From assembly GCA_002205965.3 (NCBI GenBank), contig NADL03000665.1:806001-870000 (forward strand): a stretch of 64,000 nucleotides of DNA, given 5' to 3'. This stretch comes from Kappaphycus alvarezii (lineage: Eukaryota > Rhodophyta > Florideophyceae > Gigartinales > Solieriaceae). The notes under the pieces were generated by a model that made no database searches, was not told where the DNA came from, and worked only from the letters and a program-made list of their open reading frames with translations. This document shows, piece by piece, positions 9,155 to 18,889 of this stretch (the stretch's first letter is position 1; each line of letters starts with the position of its first letter). The translations under genes and the position numbers were made by a program.

Positions 9155-11251
9155 CACCAAACACTGTATTTACATTGGATTCAGATTTGCGTTGGGTTCA
9201 TAATTACATTGGGCCAATTTAATTGCTGATCAGTGGTGGTGGACAGGGAATAGAGCTTGTCATACCTCGGTGTCATTACAGAAAAACAGTATGAAGTATG
9301 CAATTTTTTTGGGAGGTACAGCACATAGTTTTGCGTACAGTGCTCGTGAGACTGGTGAGATCGATGTCGTCGCGATACACAACGCCGAAGTTCACATCGA
9401 GTTTCAAGAAACCACGACCCAAACACCACTCAAACATCGACATCATGACCACAGGCCCAATTGAACGTTCCATTGCTCGCCCTCTCGCCATCCAAGCCTC
9501 CAACACGCATCTAAACACCGCAGCGGCTCCCAATGAGTCACAAAAGCAGTCTAACACAAGCCAAAAACCAAGACAACAAGAGAGCACAGCTGAAACCCGC
9601 CAATCCGTCCACGTTTCCAATATCGCCACAAGAATCAGGGTAGCAAAATGGATGACCTCCGATGAGGAACTAAACGGGAAAGAGAACCTATTTGCGAGAA
9701 CCATTCGCCAGTTTCCTGATATCTTAAAGGAAATTACAAAGCCAATATCCAACGAGCAACCCTATGGTGGAAAAATAAAGATCACATGCTGAGACTCTCC
9801 ACTGTTGGTAGCAGAGGTAACAGAATCGCAGGAACAGTTGCAGGTACAAAACGACGCATCAACTTCAAAGCACTCAATGAACGAGGACACAAAAAAGCTG
9901 CTTGGGTAACTACGCTTTAAAACGAACTATTGGAAGAATTTGATCGGTTGCGCTGCTTGGGCGTAAAGTTTTCGCCAGCTTTTTAAAAAATTCTAGCTCA
10001 CTACATCATAATCAAGGCATACCAATGCGCTCCCTACCACTCATCTGTGCATATTAAATGAAATTCTATTTCTACATGAGTTAACATTCCCTGGATTCAG
10101 AGTCTTTTGAACAGGAATAGGATTGTCTTGAGAGCACAGACAGGCAAGCTCCTTACCATTCCTGCCCATCAGAAATACATTGAACGCACGGTTGCGTTTC
10201 ACCTCGGATGGCTGCGACGGGGACTCATGTCAGGACTGCTCAGTGAAAACGACATCGAGAACGCCGATGAAACTCAATTTTGTTTTAATATGGACAATGG
10301 AAAGACTCTCAGTTTCAAAGGTGATGGCCACATTAAGTACGCCGATGTTGTATCTGGTGGAGATCCTATCACCATGGTGGTCCGCATTACTGGAGGAGGG
10401 AGAGCCTGTATTGAGACCCTTTTTCTGTTTTTTAAGAATGCAAAGAGATTCTATCCTATTCAAAGTGTTCCCGATAAACTCCCGGTGTTTCTTATCGATC
10501 TAGCCCGAAGACGTGGATGGATGGTGTCACGTTTAAAGAGTGGCTTTTTGAGCCGCTCGTTGTAAAGCCTCTCCCGCAAATGGCACAGCGAATTTTATAC
10601 ATTGACAACTGCTCTGGGTATTTTTTTTGACGGAGAAACGAGTGGTATTATGCAGCGAATTCGTACGACTATATCAAAGCTGCCGGCCAATGCCACGAAT
10701 TTGGTGCAACCCGCTGATTCTTTTATCATTCAGAAGATTAAGGATGCGTGGAACAGGCACTGGGAAACTGATAAGCTTGAGTTTATTAAAGGAGGGGTCT
10801 GGGTCGAATCCACTGGAAAGCTTCCTAGTACGGGGAATTTTTTTCTTCTTGCAGCTGGCCGCTGCTCTCTTTAGACATTTCAATGCAATGGTTGACGTTA
10901 ATGGCATTAATTATGCTCTTAAGGCCATGATTTGGACAAGCATGTCATTGAATGTGAATGGGGTTTGGGAAGAGTCCCAACTGTCCGATGAACTGCAGTG
11001 CATTGTCGCGAAACATCGGGATTATTTCGAGGGCAAGGATGTTGATGATATTTCAGATGCCGAAGATGTAAGTGAGTAAAAAGTATTGATTTTCTAGCTT
11101 TTGGAAGATTTTAAATTGGTCCATTCTATATATGAATTATACCTTAAATAGGCTGGGTTCGTATTTAAACTGGACCAACTTAACTGATGAATAATGCCTG
11201 AAATCTGAGGTTCGAAATTAGATTGGTCCAATCTAATTGCAGTGTTCGGTG
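9155..11251 (+). mobile_element. pogo-like DNA transposon with short inverted repeats
   Basis: A 2.1 kb element around a DDE_1 transposase. Left end 9155-9179 reads CACCAAACACTG followed by TATTTACATTGGA. The right end (11251-11227 on the minus strand) reads CACCGAACACTG followed by CAATTAGATTGGA. That is 21 of 25 positions matching by eye. A TA precedes the left repeat. On the right a TA lies three bases further out, so the exact termini are not certain. Confidence 0.65.
9436..11079 (+). pseudogene. pogo-like DDE transposase, frameshifted
   Basis: Plus-strand pieces line up in family order over about 500 residues. An N-terminal segment contains NIATRIRVAKWMTSDEEL and, after a frame change near 9770, RRINFKALNERGHKKAAWV and LRCLGVKFSPAF. 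The middle has NRIVLRAQTGKLL and ENADETQFCFNM with catalytic Asp 1 near 10266. Then come IKYADVVSGGDPITMVV, YPIQSVPDKLPV, LYIDNCSG with Asp 2 near 10600, and LPANATNLVQPADSFIIQKI with the third acidic residue near 10715. The end has ALKAMIWTSMSLNVNG. All three acidic residues are visible. At least four frame changes and a stop-containing stretch near 9960-10100 mean that this copy cannot make the whole protein as read. It is very similar in layout to elements common in oomycetes. Confidence 0.85.
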
Positions 11252-11348
11252 TTGTATACTGTACAGTACAGTACATCGAGTAACATGTACCGTTCGATTA
11301 CAAGTACAGTACTTAGGACTGCCAACCTTTCTATTACTCGCAGTAAAC

Positions 11349-11593
11349 TGATGGGGACAATTGTTGGATTCTGGAATGTTTTAATTATTTTTAAGTACAG
11401 TACAGTACAATACTGAACTGTACTTAAAATATGATTTATTTCTATATTTTAGAGTACAGTGCTGAAATATATTTGTTTTCTAGGAACCACCGGCCACCCT
11501 TTGGCCACATGCATTTTCGACCCTTGCCAATATATGTAGGCGAAGCGTCGGATGCGCGCAAGTAAACTCACAACACAAAGACCGACACCAACA
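11349..11593 (+). repeat. 5' LTR of Ty3/gypsy element
   Basis: 245 bases, TG...CA ends, paired with 18171-18445. It lacks about 30 bases of GTAC-rich sequence present in the 3' copy and holds one block of AGTACAGTACAGTACAATAC. TATATGTAGG near 11532 may be part of a promoter. Confidence 0.88.
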
Positions 11594-11601
11594 TAGTACT
11601 C

Positions 11602-12530
11602 TTGCGCAGGGCTGAAACTACTGGCGCCAGTGCGGCAGTGTTCGACGGCACTGGCGATGTCCGCAAATTCTTCTTTTTCTATGAAAACGTCGTTATGGCC
11701 TCTAGACCCGATCTGGAGAAAGCACTTAATCTCCTGGGACATCTAAACGGCCCGAATTTTGATTTTTACTACGAGACATTCGCCTCGAATGGCGAACTCG
11801 TAGATGAGGCAAAAGGCTACTCCTCCGTCAGGCAAAAATTTTTCAAGCATCTCGTCAAGGAAGAAGACCCCTACACGTCATCCGACAAGCTTTAGAAGTT
11901 AGGCTCGACATTTAAGACGTTGCTGGCCCCCTTAAGGAGATGGATCTACTTTATGAGAAAGTAGGTTTCGACAACGTTGCCAGATTTGGACTTTTACGCA
12001 CCACCGCCTGTCGTCACGAGGAGCTACAGCATTTCTTAGCTTTCCGTGGGCGTCGAGACTACTCAAGCATCAGAAAGTCTCTAACCGTCTCACGTTTATT
12101 GGCCCTCCAAGCCAAGTTTCAGACGTCCCGCCGGCCAAGTTGTTAGTTCGTTCAGACTCCCGTTCCAAAAGCATCTAGAACAAGGTGGAAGCTCTAGCTG
12201 AGTATATCTCCAGACTGAAATTTTTTTTAAAAAAAATAATAAGGGAGATAACGGTGCAGGACCTTCGCCAGCAAAAACAGAGGGGCAACAAAGTCCGTCC
12301 GTTCTCTTATTGCAACGAACTATTCCATAAACTCCGAAAAGAATCCCCACCGCAATACGCGTTGCTCTTATTGCGGAAATACCAGTAATTCAGAAGCCAC
12401 TTGTTGGTCTGCCGCTAAGGTCAGGTCTTCGGGGGCTCAGGATAAAAAAGAGAAGGAGGAAGATGGAAAAGCAGGCCAGATTATTGTAGTTTGTGAAAGC
12501 GATTCAGACACCGATTATGGTATCCAAGTA
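11602..12530 (+). pseudogene. Ty3/gypsy gag-like region with altered zinc knuckle
   Basis: Starts 9 bases after the 5' LTR. The first frame to 11895 reads like a capsid segment (SAAVFDGTGDVRKFFFFYEN, then MASRPDLEKALNLLGHL). Later pieces in other frames follow (LYEKVGFDNVARFGLLRT at about 11945). Near the end, CSYCGNTSNSEATC (12363-12404) has the spacing of a retroviral-type CCHC zinc knuckle, but the His position is Asn. Stops at 11893 and elsewhere plus frame changes make it non-functional as read. No ATG opens the first segment, so the natural start is unknown. The gag call rests on position, the knuckle and the following protease. Confidence 0.65.
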
Positions 12531-12899
12531 GTTAATGCAACGAAAAGAACAGCCGAGGGCGAGGCCTTACCGAAACAGCCTCGCCCCCGGAAGTTACGAA
12601 GGGATTCCGATATCCCGTCTCTTGAATAACCCGCACCAAGCCCTAGTTATTTCCTCAGTCCCTCCAGTAGAAGAATTCCGTAATTTGAACCGCAGGAGGA
12701 AGCCGAAGAAGAACAACCGCGCGAAAAAGAACTCGAACAAGATCCAAGAGTACGTTGGCAAATACGACGTCGTGTCGGAACTTGCAAATGGCAACTGCGG
12801 TCTGACATTCAGATAGCTCTTTCCTGGGGATGTAGATGGAGCTACCAAGATAACGCACCGTTTGCTCAGGAAGCAGTCAGTACCCCGCGTCGCGGTCGT

Positions 12900-15800
12900 A
12901 TCTAAACCGGAATCTCAACTATTGCGAGCCGTTAAACTTAAGGTTTATGGCACTGACGTTTAGGCATTGCTAGACTCTGGGGCGGTCCCCAACGTGATTT
13001 CTGCCGTCTTGTCTCAACGATTATATCTATCGCGGAATTTTACGTCAAGGAAGATAACAGTGGCTAATGGAGAAAGTTCATCTTGTGTCTGCTCGTTGCA
13101 GAATGATCCTACTACTTTCAGAGAGCAAGGGATCAAGCTGAACTACCTTGTTGTCGAGAAGTCTCCATTTGAAATTTTCATCGGACTGCCTGCACTCGCA
13201 TCTATGCGCGCGAGCCTAGACATTGGAGCACAGAGTGTGCGCCTGTACATCGGGTCTGAAGAAGTTGTGCTTACGCTCGAACCTGACGCAAAAGCGAACG
13301 AGAAGAGCCTCGTCGAAGGCTAAGATATCGGTACTCCCAGCGAAGATTTCACATAAGATTCGATCGCTGGACCGGAGTCATCGGATTCATCCGAAGAGGA
13401 ACTTGTTTTGTTAATCTGCGGAGACGTCGTGTAACAAGAAGATGAAAAGCATCCCGACGGAGAAGATACCACCGATGAAAAAGAAGAAGAAGTTCGTGGC
13501 GCTCTGAGGGCCCGTCTAGCGCACCTTCGAGAAGAAGACCAAGCGCGAATAAACGATTCCCTCCGAAGCAATGGAATAGTCGCTTTGAAGATTGACAATC
13601 TCCGTCCCGTCGCAGTTCTAGTGGAATACAAGTTTGAGCTAAAAGACCAAAATAGAGTTTACCACAGAGCTCGTCGCCTGGCTCCGCGTCACAACGATAC
13701 GGTCCGACAAGAAGTTGATAAGATGATGGAAGCAGGAATTATTACCCCAGAATCTTCTGCATGGTACTTTCCTGTAGTTATCGCCTCCAAGAAGGACGGA
13801 AAGCCCAGATTCTGTGTGGACTACCGCACTTCGAACCGCAATATGAAGGCTGGTCATTGGCCTCTGCCCAAAATAGAAGAAAAATATTCGATGACCTAAA
13901 AGGGTAGTTCGGTATTCACTACCCTTGACTTGTTCGCAGGATACTGGCAGATTCGCATGGGCGAAGATTGTAAAGAGATGACGTTCAAGTTTGACGTTAT
14001 GCCCCTTAGTCTCATGAATGCGCCATCAACTTTTCAACATAGGATGGACTATGTTTTACGGGACCAAACCTTTGCGCGCGTTTATCTGGAAGATGTTGTC
14101 GTCTTTTCTAGCTCCGTTGAGGAGCAAATTGATCACTTAAATATAATTTTCGACGCTATCGGTAAGGCGGGTCTGAAGCTCAAGATCAATAAGTGTGACT
14201 TTGCGAAATCGGGTGTGAAGTTTCTGGTACACAAGGTGGACAAAAACGGAGTTCACGTCGACGAAGAGAAAATTGAGGCCATCAAGGAATCACCGGTTCC
14301 GAAGGATACGACTGAGTTGCGCGACTTCCTTGGCCGTACTGGTTATTACCGCCGCTCTATTCGTGGCTTCGCCGATATTTCAGTCGCATTACATGCCTAT
14401 ACGTCTGGCAATAAGAAATTAAAATGGGCAGAGGAAATGATGGCGGCATTCGAGACCTTGAAAGAGAAGCTCACCACTCCACCGGTTCTGTCATTTACAG
14501 ACTTCGATTACCCATTTATAGTGGAAACTGACGCTTCAAGCGTCGCAGTAGGGGCAGTTCTCACCCAAAAAGGAAGACGGGAAGATGCACCCCGTACAGT
14601 ATGCTATCCGCACTATGAATTCGGCTGAGAAGAGCTATTCAACACTTGAAAGAGAAGCTCTAGCGGTAATCTTAGCCCTGCGCAAGTTTTGAGTATACCT
14701 GTTGCCGACAAAGCCATTCAGGTTGGTTACCGATCATCAAGCCCTCCGCTACGCTTTTAAAAAGAACGACATCCATGGAAGGTTGGCGCGGTGGATGGAC
14801 TTTCTTGCTGAGTACGAGTTCGAAGTAGAGTATAGGCCGGGCGCAAATAACGGCGCCACGGACTACCTGTCGCGAGCCGTCCCGACTGGTTCCGCACTAC
14901 CCACAGGGATCGAAGAAGGAGACTTGGTTGTAACAGTTAGTTCGGTCGCTGCCGTGGAGGGCCTTTCATTGGAATCCCATCTCATTGAGGTCGCTCGCCA
15001 TTTGCAGGAGTTTAAGATCGAAAAAGAAGACGAAACCAAGAGGCGTGAAATCAAGCGTATGGTGGCGAAGCGATTCATGGTTTGGGATGGGAAGCTACTA
15101 CGACGCACGAAAATGGGACTCAAGACTGTTCCCTTCCTTGAGGATAGATCTTCGATACTCCACGGTGATATTGTACACTGGGACACCGAAAAAACGAAGA
15201 AGTTCATCTCTGACTGCTACTGGTGGCCGTATATGCATAAGGACATCCAAAACTACGTGAAAAGTTGTGAGGGGTGTCAAAAGACCAAACAGATTCCGCC
15301 TTACCGTACAAGCCTGAAATTGCCGCTCTCAAACATATTTGAGACTTATTCGATCGATTTCGCCGGGCCATCCCCGAAGTCGAAGGGCGGGAAGAAGTTT
15401 TTGCTCATTGCGGTAGAGCATTTAACGGGTTGACCAGCCGCTTTGGCTACAGAAGATTCGTCGGCCAGGAATGTTACTCAGTTCATAGAGAAAGAAATTT
15501 TGTTCCACTTTGGTCCCCTTAAGATTATTATATCCGACAATGCTGGATTCTTCACTGCTGCTTCTCTCATCTCCTTTTTGGGGAAACACAGAATCTCTTG
15601 GAGCACTTTTGTAGCCTACGCCCCCATGTCGAATGGTAAGGCCGAGAGGATGGTACGCACCATCAAGACTGCCGTCAAGAAAATGGTTCTTGGTCAGGGA
15701 ATGGATTGGGAGGAGAGCTTCCCGAACGTTTTGTATGGATACCTCGCCTCCGGAGCATCCCCGCTCGAGTTGATGTACAGATTTGTGTCGCACATGGAAT

Positions 15801-16163
15801 CATCCGATGCGATAGCTCTAATTCCAGCGCCTCGGAGAGCCATCGGCGACTGGAGTTGCTAGCAAACGTGGCACTCCGGGCACGAAGAAGGAATGAAAAA
15901 GAGCGTATATTGAGAAAAAAGGCATTCACAGAACCTGTAGGGTTCAACGTAGGCGACTGGATCCTTGTCGCACATGGGGCGGGCTTGCCGACAACAGTTA
16001 AATGGCCAGCTTTCAAATCTAGGTACTTCGGGCCGTGCCAGATATAAAAAGGGGATCACCTGAGGCATTGGCTGACCTCGTATGGTGTACGTCACTCCCG
16101 ACGTGCTATCCACGCGAGTCGTTTGGTTCCTTTTGTGGTCCGCCCCAGAAGCCTGCAAAAGTA
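12900..16163 (+). pseudogene. Ty3/gypsy pol: protease, reverse transcriptase, RNase H, integrase
   Basis: Parts in order are as follows. An aspartic protease has LLDSGAVPNVIS at 12970, just after an in-frame stop at 12962. Reverse transcriptase has GIITPESSAWYFPVVIASKK and FCVDYRTSNRNMK, then TTLDLFAGYWQIRM and VMPLSLMNAPSTFQHRMD. Its catalytic box reads YLED (14083-14094) where YxDD is expected. RNase H has TDASSVAVGAVL and then LVTDHQALRYAF. Integrase has a zinc-binding HGDIVHWD to CEGCQ segment (about 15160-15285), then SIDFAGP, IISDNAGFF and SNGKAERMVRT, giving the D, D, E residues. A C-terminal part has VGDWILVAHG, KWPAFKSRYFGPCQI and, after a stop, AIHASRLVPFV. Frame changes near 13900, 14630 and 15780 and stops at 15431 and 16045 break it. 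The Asp-to-Glu change in the RT box would itself be expected to disable it. Confidence 0.92.
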
Positions 16164-16430
16164 GTCCCCTCTATTCTCGCCCATTTCAGTGGTTGCAAAG
16201 TGACCCTTTAGCAGAACTGTCCCCCTGTTTGTTTGAACAATATATATTTTGGTAGTTTGAGTAATAAATTCAATTCGTTGGTTTTAAACGCATGCCTACA
16301 CAAAAATAGAAATGAAAGAGAAGAAAAGGAAAGAAAAATAGAAGAAGCGAATTACCAAAGAAGAAAATTGAGTGATAGAACCCGATGGATCACCGCAAAA
16401 CCCTACTGCTGGAGCTACTCTGTTTCTCCT

Positions 16431-17480
16431 TCACCTCCGACTGCGCGCTGCGAGTTTTACGGATTTCCGATTTGGTCCTGCCACAGCTGCGGGGTCGCTT
16501 TGACGACTGTTCACTTCTAAGTGACAGCTTTCGAACTTCCAGTATCGGTACGAAGGTCGAGCTCGCACCCACGCCTCAACCAAGGACTTCTCGGAGAGCT
16601 CAAGAACGAACGTTTCAGCATGGTCGAGAAGGTAACCCGTCTGAGTATTCATCGCAAAGCATTGGCTGACGCCGTTGGAACCTTCTATGGAGACTATATA
16701 GATGACGGGGTCCAAAGCCAACGCAGATTTAACGAAATATTACATCTGCAGGGGTTTTTCGAGCACAATCTCCCTGGGGGGTAGGTGTTTTTGGGCATCC
16801 TGTAGATCTCTGATACGGCCTCCTCTCAAGTGATTCGCGTGGCATCGAGCCATATTTGACCGGTGGTAGTCAAACCAACGCTTTGCGTCGGCCTCCTTCC
16901 CTAATTCTCGCAACCCATTTGCGATGGAGGCGTCAATGCACCCTTCTGTCTGGTCAACGAACCGGGTCTTAAGGAGCGGGAAAGAGCGGTACTTGGTTTC
17001 ATCATCGGGGAGTTCCCGAGAGCGAATGAAAGAAAGAAGAATCTTCCGGCCAGGACGTTCCTGGCACCATTCGTGGATTCCAAAGATCTTCTCTCAACAG
17101 TTGTCCGAACACAACGTGAATAAACCCTCCTCTTCGATATCGTGCAGGAAGTAACTGCCTCCACCCTAAAAGGAAAGGGTCTATAGAAGGATAGTATGGA
17201 ATTCCCTGGTGGCCTCATCTTCTCCCTTGTACACCGCTTTCTTCTCGTCTCATACTATAGACTTGACGATCCAGTCTTTTCCGACACAGTTTAATACGTA
17301 CGGGAGTCATAAAGGGATTCCGTCATTCCCAATTGGCAGGAGACCTCCTTTGTAAGCTCCCTGGTAGGCAAGACGGAAACTGCGTCCATTATATTCTTTC
17401 CAAAGGGGAATAGAAAGTCGCAAGTGCGAACCGTCGTCACGCTCGGAAACCCAGAGGTGAAAACAACGAGTTAGGGATCT
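16431..17480 (-). pseudogene. Antisense decayed coding frame inside the Ty3 element, unknown protein
   Basis: One minus-strand frame stays largely open from 17480 to 16431 (about 345 codons with six stops). Its longest open stretches look protein-like: FHLWVSERDDGSHLRLSIPL and YNGRSFRLAYQGAYKGGLLP at the start, IFGIHEWCQERPGRKILLSF and LPDDETKYRSFPLLKTRFVD in the middle, and LALDPVIYIVSIEGSNGVSQ and AWVRARPSYRYWKFESCHLE near the end. I do not recognise a family. It begins one base out of frame from the end of the H3-tail-like frame (17471-17665), so a single-base indel would make the two continuous. It lies where some LTR elements carry extra or antisense genes. Function unknown. Confidence 0.4.
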
Positions 17481-17665
17481 TTTGGCGACATGTATTTGAT
17501 CTTAATAATGTCCGAACTTCCAACAAGGGCCCTTGTCTGCCGAGGTAGTTTAAACTGGGCTTCGGCGTCTGCTTGCCTTGAAATCCCCGCGGCCTTGGTA
17601 GCGATCTTCTTCCGAGGCGCTTTTCCTCCCGTAATCAACCTAGATAACTGCTTTGTCCTCGCCAT
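17471..17665 (-). CDS. Histone H3 tail-like small ORF, antisense in the Ty3 element
   Basis: ATG at 17665 opens 64 codons without a stop. The first 26 residues (MARTKQLSRLITGGKAPRKK, then IATKAA) follow the H3 N-terminal tail residue for residue in register. With H3 numbering (Ala 1), R2, T3, K4, Q5, R8, T11, G12, G13, K14, A15, P16, R17, K18, A21, T22, K23, A24, A25 and S28 are kept. K9 is Leu, S10 is Ile, R26 is Gly and K27 is Ile. The rest lacks a recognisable histone fold. The ending IKYMSPKDP faintly recalls the H3 C-terminal VTIMPKD, which could be chance. The frame is also open upstream of the ATG to 17941 through a hydrophobic, repeat-encoded stretch. It is antisense to pol, with the 3' LTR upstream as a possible promoter. 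Likely a captured H3 fragment. Expression is unproven. Confidence 0.6.
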   Translation of the reverse strand: MARTKQLSRLITGGKAPRKKIATKAAGISRQADAEAQFKLPRQTRALVGSSDIIKIKYMSPKDP

Positions 17666-17800
17666 TGCAGTTTTAGTGCACAACTGAAGATCAGCTTCCA
17701 CGAGTATACAGGAAGTCGGAAACTGCACCTCCGTACTTCTCAGCTTCCGCGTCACCGTCGTTGTGCCACCGCAAGATGAGGAGAATAAGATGGCGAGGAG

Positions 17801-17936
17801 AAACACGAGGCGCACAAGCCTACAGAGCGAACCAGCTGAACAGGCGTACAAGCTTGCAACGGGTACAGGGCGCACAAGTCCAGAAGAAGCGCGAAACACG
17901 AGGCGCACAAGCCTACAGAGCGAGCCAGCAACAAGG
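17801..17936. repeat. Two-copy tandem repeat, about 90-base period
   Basis: The word AAACACGAGGCGCACAAGCC with following CTACAGAGCGA occurs at about 17801 and again at about 17893, with a shorter GGCGCACAAG copy between. It lies upstream of the H3-tail-like ATG on the antisense strand and encodes a repeated AGSLCRLVRLVF in that open frame. Confidence 0.75.
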
Positions 17937-18170
17937 CGCACGAGCTGAGGACGCGTAAAAGCTGGGGGGCGTACAACCCGGGGAACCGCACAGGCCGAGA
18001 GGCGCTAAAGCTGGGGAAGCCACACAGGTACACAAGGCGAGAGCAAGGCCGGGGAAGCAGGAGTAGTGGTGTCGAGGCTTGGGTTCGAAGGGATGGCCGG
18101 GCTGTTATTTGAAATACTGAAACGCACAGTACAGTATGCAGCCCGGTGGTCCATTTTGTAGGCGGGGTAG

Positions 18171-18445
18171 TGATGGGGACAATTGTTGGATTCTGGAATG
18201 TTCTAATTATTTTTCAGTACAGTACAGTACAATACTGTACTGATATATATAGCTCGTACAGTACAGTACAATACTGTACTGTACGATTTATTTCTATATT
18301 TTAGACTACAGTCCTGAAATTTATTTGTTTTTTAGGAACCGCAGGCCGCCCTTTGGCCACGTGCATTTTCGGCGCTTGCTTATATATGTAGGCAAAGCGT
18401 CGGATGCGCGCAAGTAAACTCACAACAAAACGACCGATTCCAACA
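18171..18445 (+). repeat. 3' LTR of Ty3/gypsy element
   Basis: 275 bases, same ends as 11349-11593. It contains two blocks of GTACAGTACAGTACAATAC (about 18217 and 18256) where the 5' LTR has one, an internal duplication of roughly 30 bases. Confidence 0.88.
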
Positions 18446-18476
18446 TAAACCAACCCAATTTGCCCCCTGTACAATG

Positions 18477-18526
18477 GGCTAACCTATTTTTCAATCATTA
18501 AAACACACCAGTTCCCCCCCTGTACA
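18477..18526 (-). repeat. Copy of the dispersed C-run/GTAC repeat
   Basis: GGCTAACCTATTTTTCAATC, ATTAAAACACACC, then CCCCCCTGTACA. Nearly the same as 8968-9012. A second CCCCCTGTACA lies just upstream at about 18463. Confidence 0.7.
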
Positions 18527-18528
18527 AT

Positions 18529-18886
18529 GTGAAATCATCGCATCTTGACGTCGCGTTCGTCAATTATCTTGCGCCTTGTGCCCTTACTTTCAACCCACTC
18601 GCTTCTCTCAACGCATCCATTTCCGCCAAGAATAAAATGAATGAACAGCTGCTCGTGAAGACAGCTAGAGAAAGGCTTGTGCCCATCCCAATATCCATCT
18701 TTGGAGGCTGGCACCCCAAACGCTTACGCGGTGCTATCCGATCGTGCGCGGAACGTGGCCGCTTGAATGATGAAGACCTAAGGGAAGGTTAGAGCTGTGT
18801 TTAACCAAAGGCACGCTGCCGCCGCCGTCAGGTCTAACGCAACGTGCCTGCTCGCTTGCATTAAGCCGGCCCGGTAAGGGAAATTA
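18529..18886 (+). pseudogene. C-terminal fragment of a LINE-type ORF2-like protein
   Basis: A frame from 18529 to 18792 contains LVPIPISIFGGWHPKRLRGA. After a one-base change it continues as AVFNQRHAAAAVRSNATCLL to a stop at 18886. The pairing of an FGGWHP segment with a QRHAA...NA.CLL ending resembles the region C-terminal to the reverse transcriptase in some LINE-like elements of algae and protists. This is from memory of the pattern, so the call is tentative. No RT domain is present next to it. The fragment starts directly beside a dispersed repeat and the Ty3 3' LTR, so its 5' part was either lost or never inserted (5' truncation is normal for LINEs). Confidence 0.4.
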
Positions 18887-18889
18887 TTT

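Larger units (their letters stand above)
11349..18445 (+). mobile_element. Ty3/gypsy LTR retrotransposon with 5-bp target duplication
   Basis: A 7.1 kb element. Both LTRs start TGATGGGGACAATTGTTGGA and end in CCAACA. The five bases TAAAC flank it on both sides (11344-11348 and 18446-18450), a typical target-site duplication. A purine-rich stretch AGGCGGGGTAG lies just before the 3' LTR. The inside has gag-like, protease, reverse transcriptase, RNase H and integrase parts in Ty3 order (integrase last) up to about 16160. A further 2 kb follows with antisense frames. A perfect 12-base palindrome ACTGGCGCCAGT (11628-11639) lies shortly after the 5' LTR. A primer-binding site could not be fixed. 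The LTRs differ at roughly one base in ten, so the insertion is old. Confidence 0.9.

Noticed and set aside
11594..11646. TGGCGCC palindrome after the 5' LTR as a primer-binding site
   Set aside because: It lies about 35 bases inside the LTR end and no matching tRNA 3' end could be named, so it was kept only as an observation.
17666..17941. Upstream extension of the H3-tail-like frame with a hydrophobic stretch
   Set aside because: Encoded by the 90-base repeat in the antisense direction. The ATG that opens exactly at the H3 tail start is far more natural.
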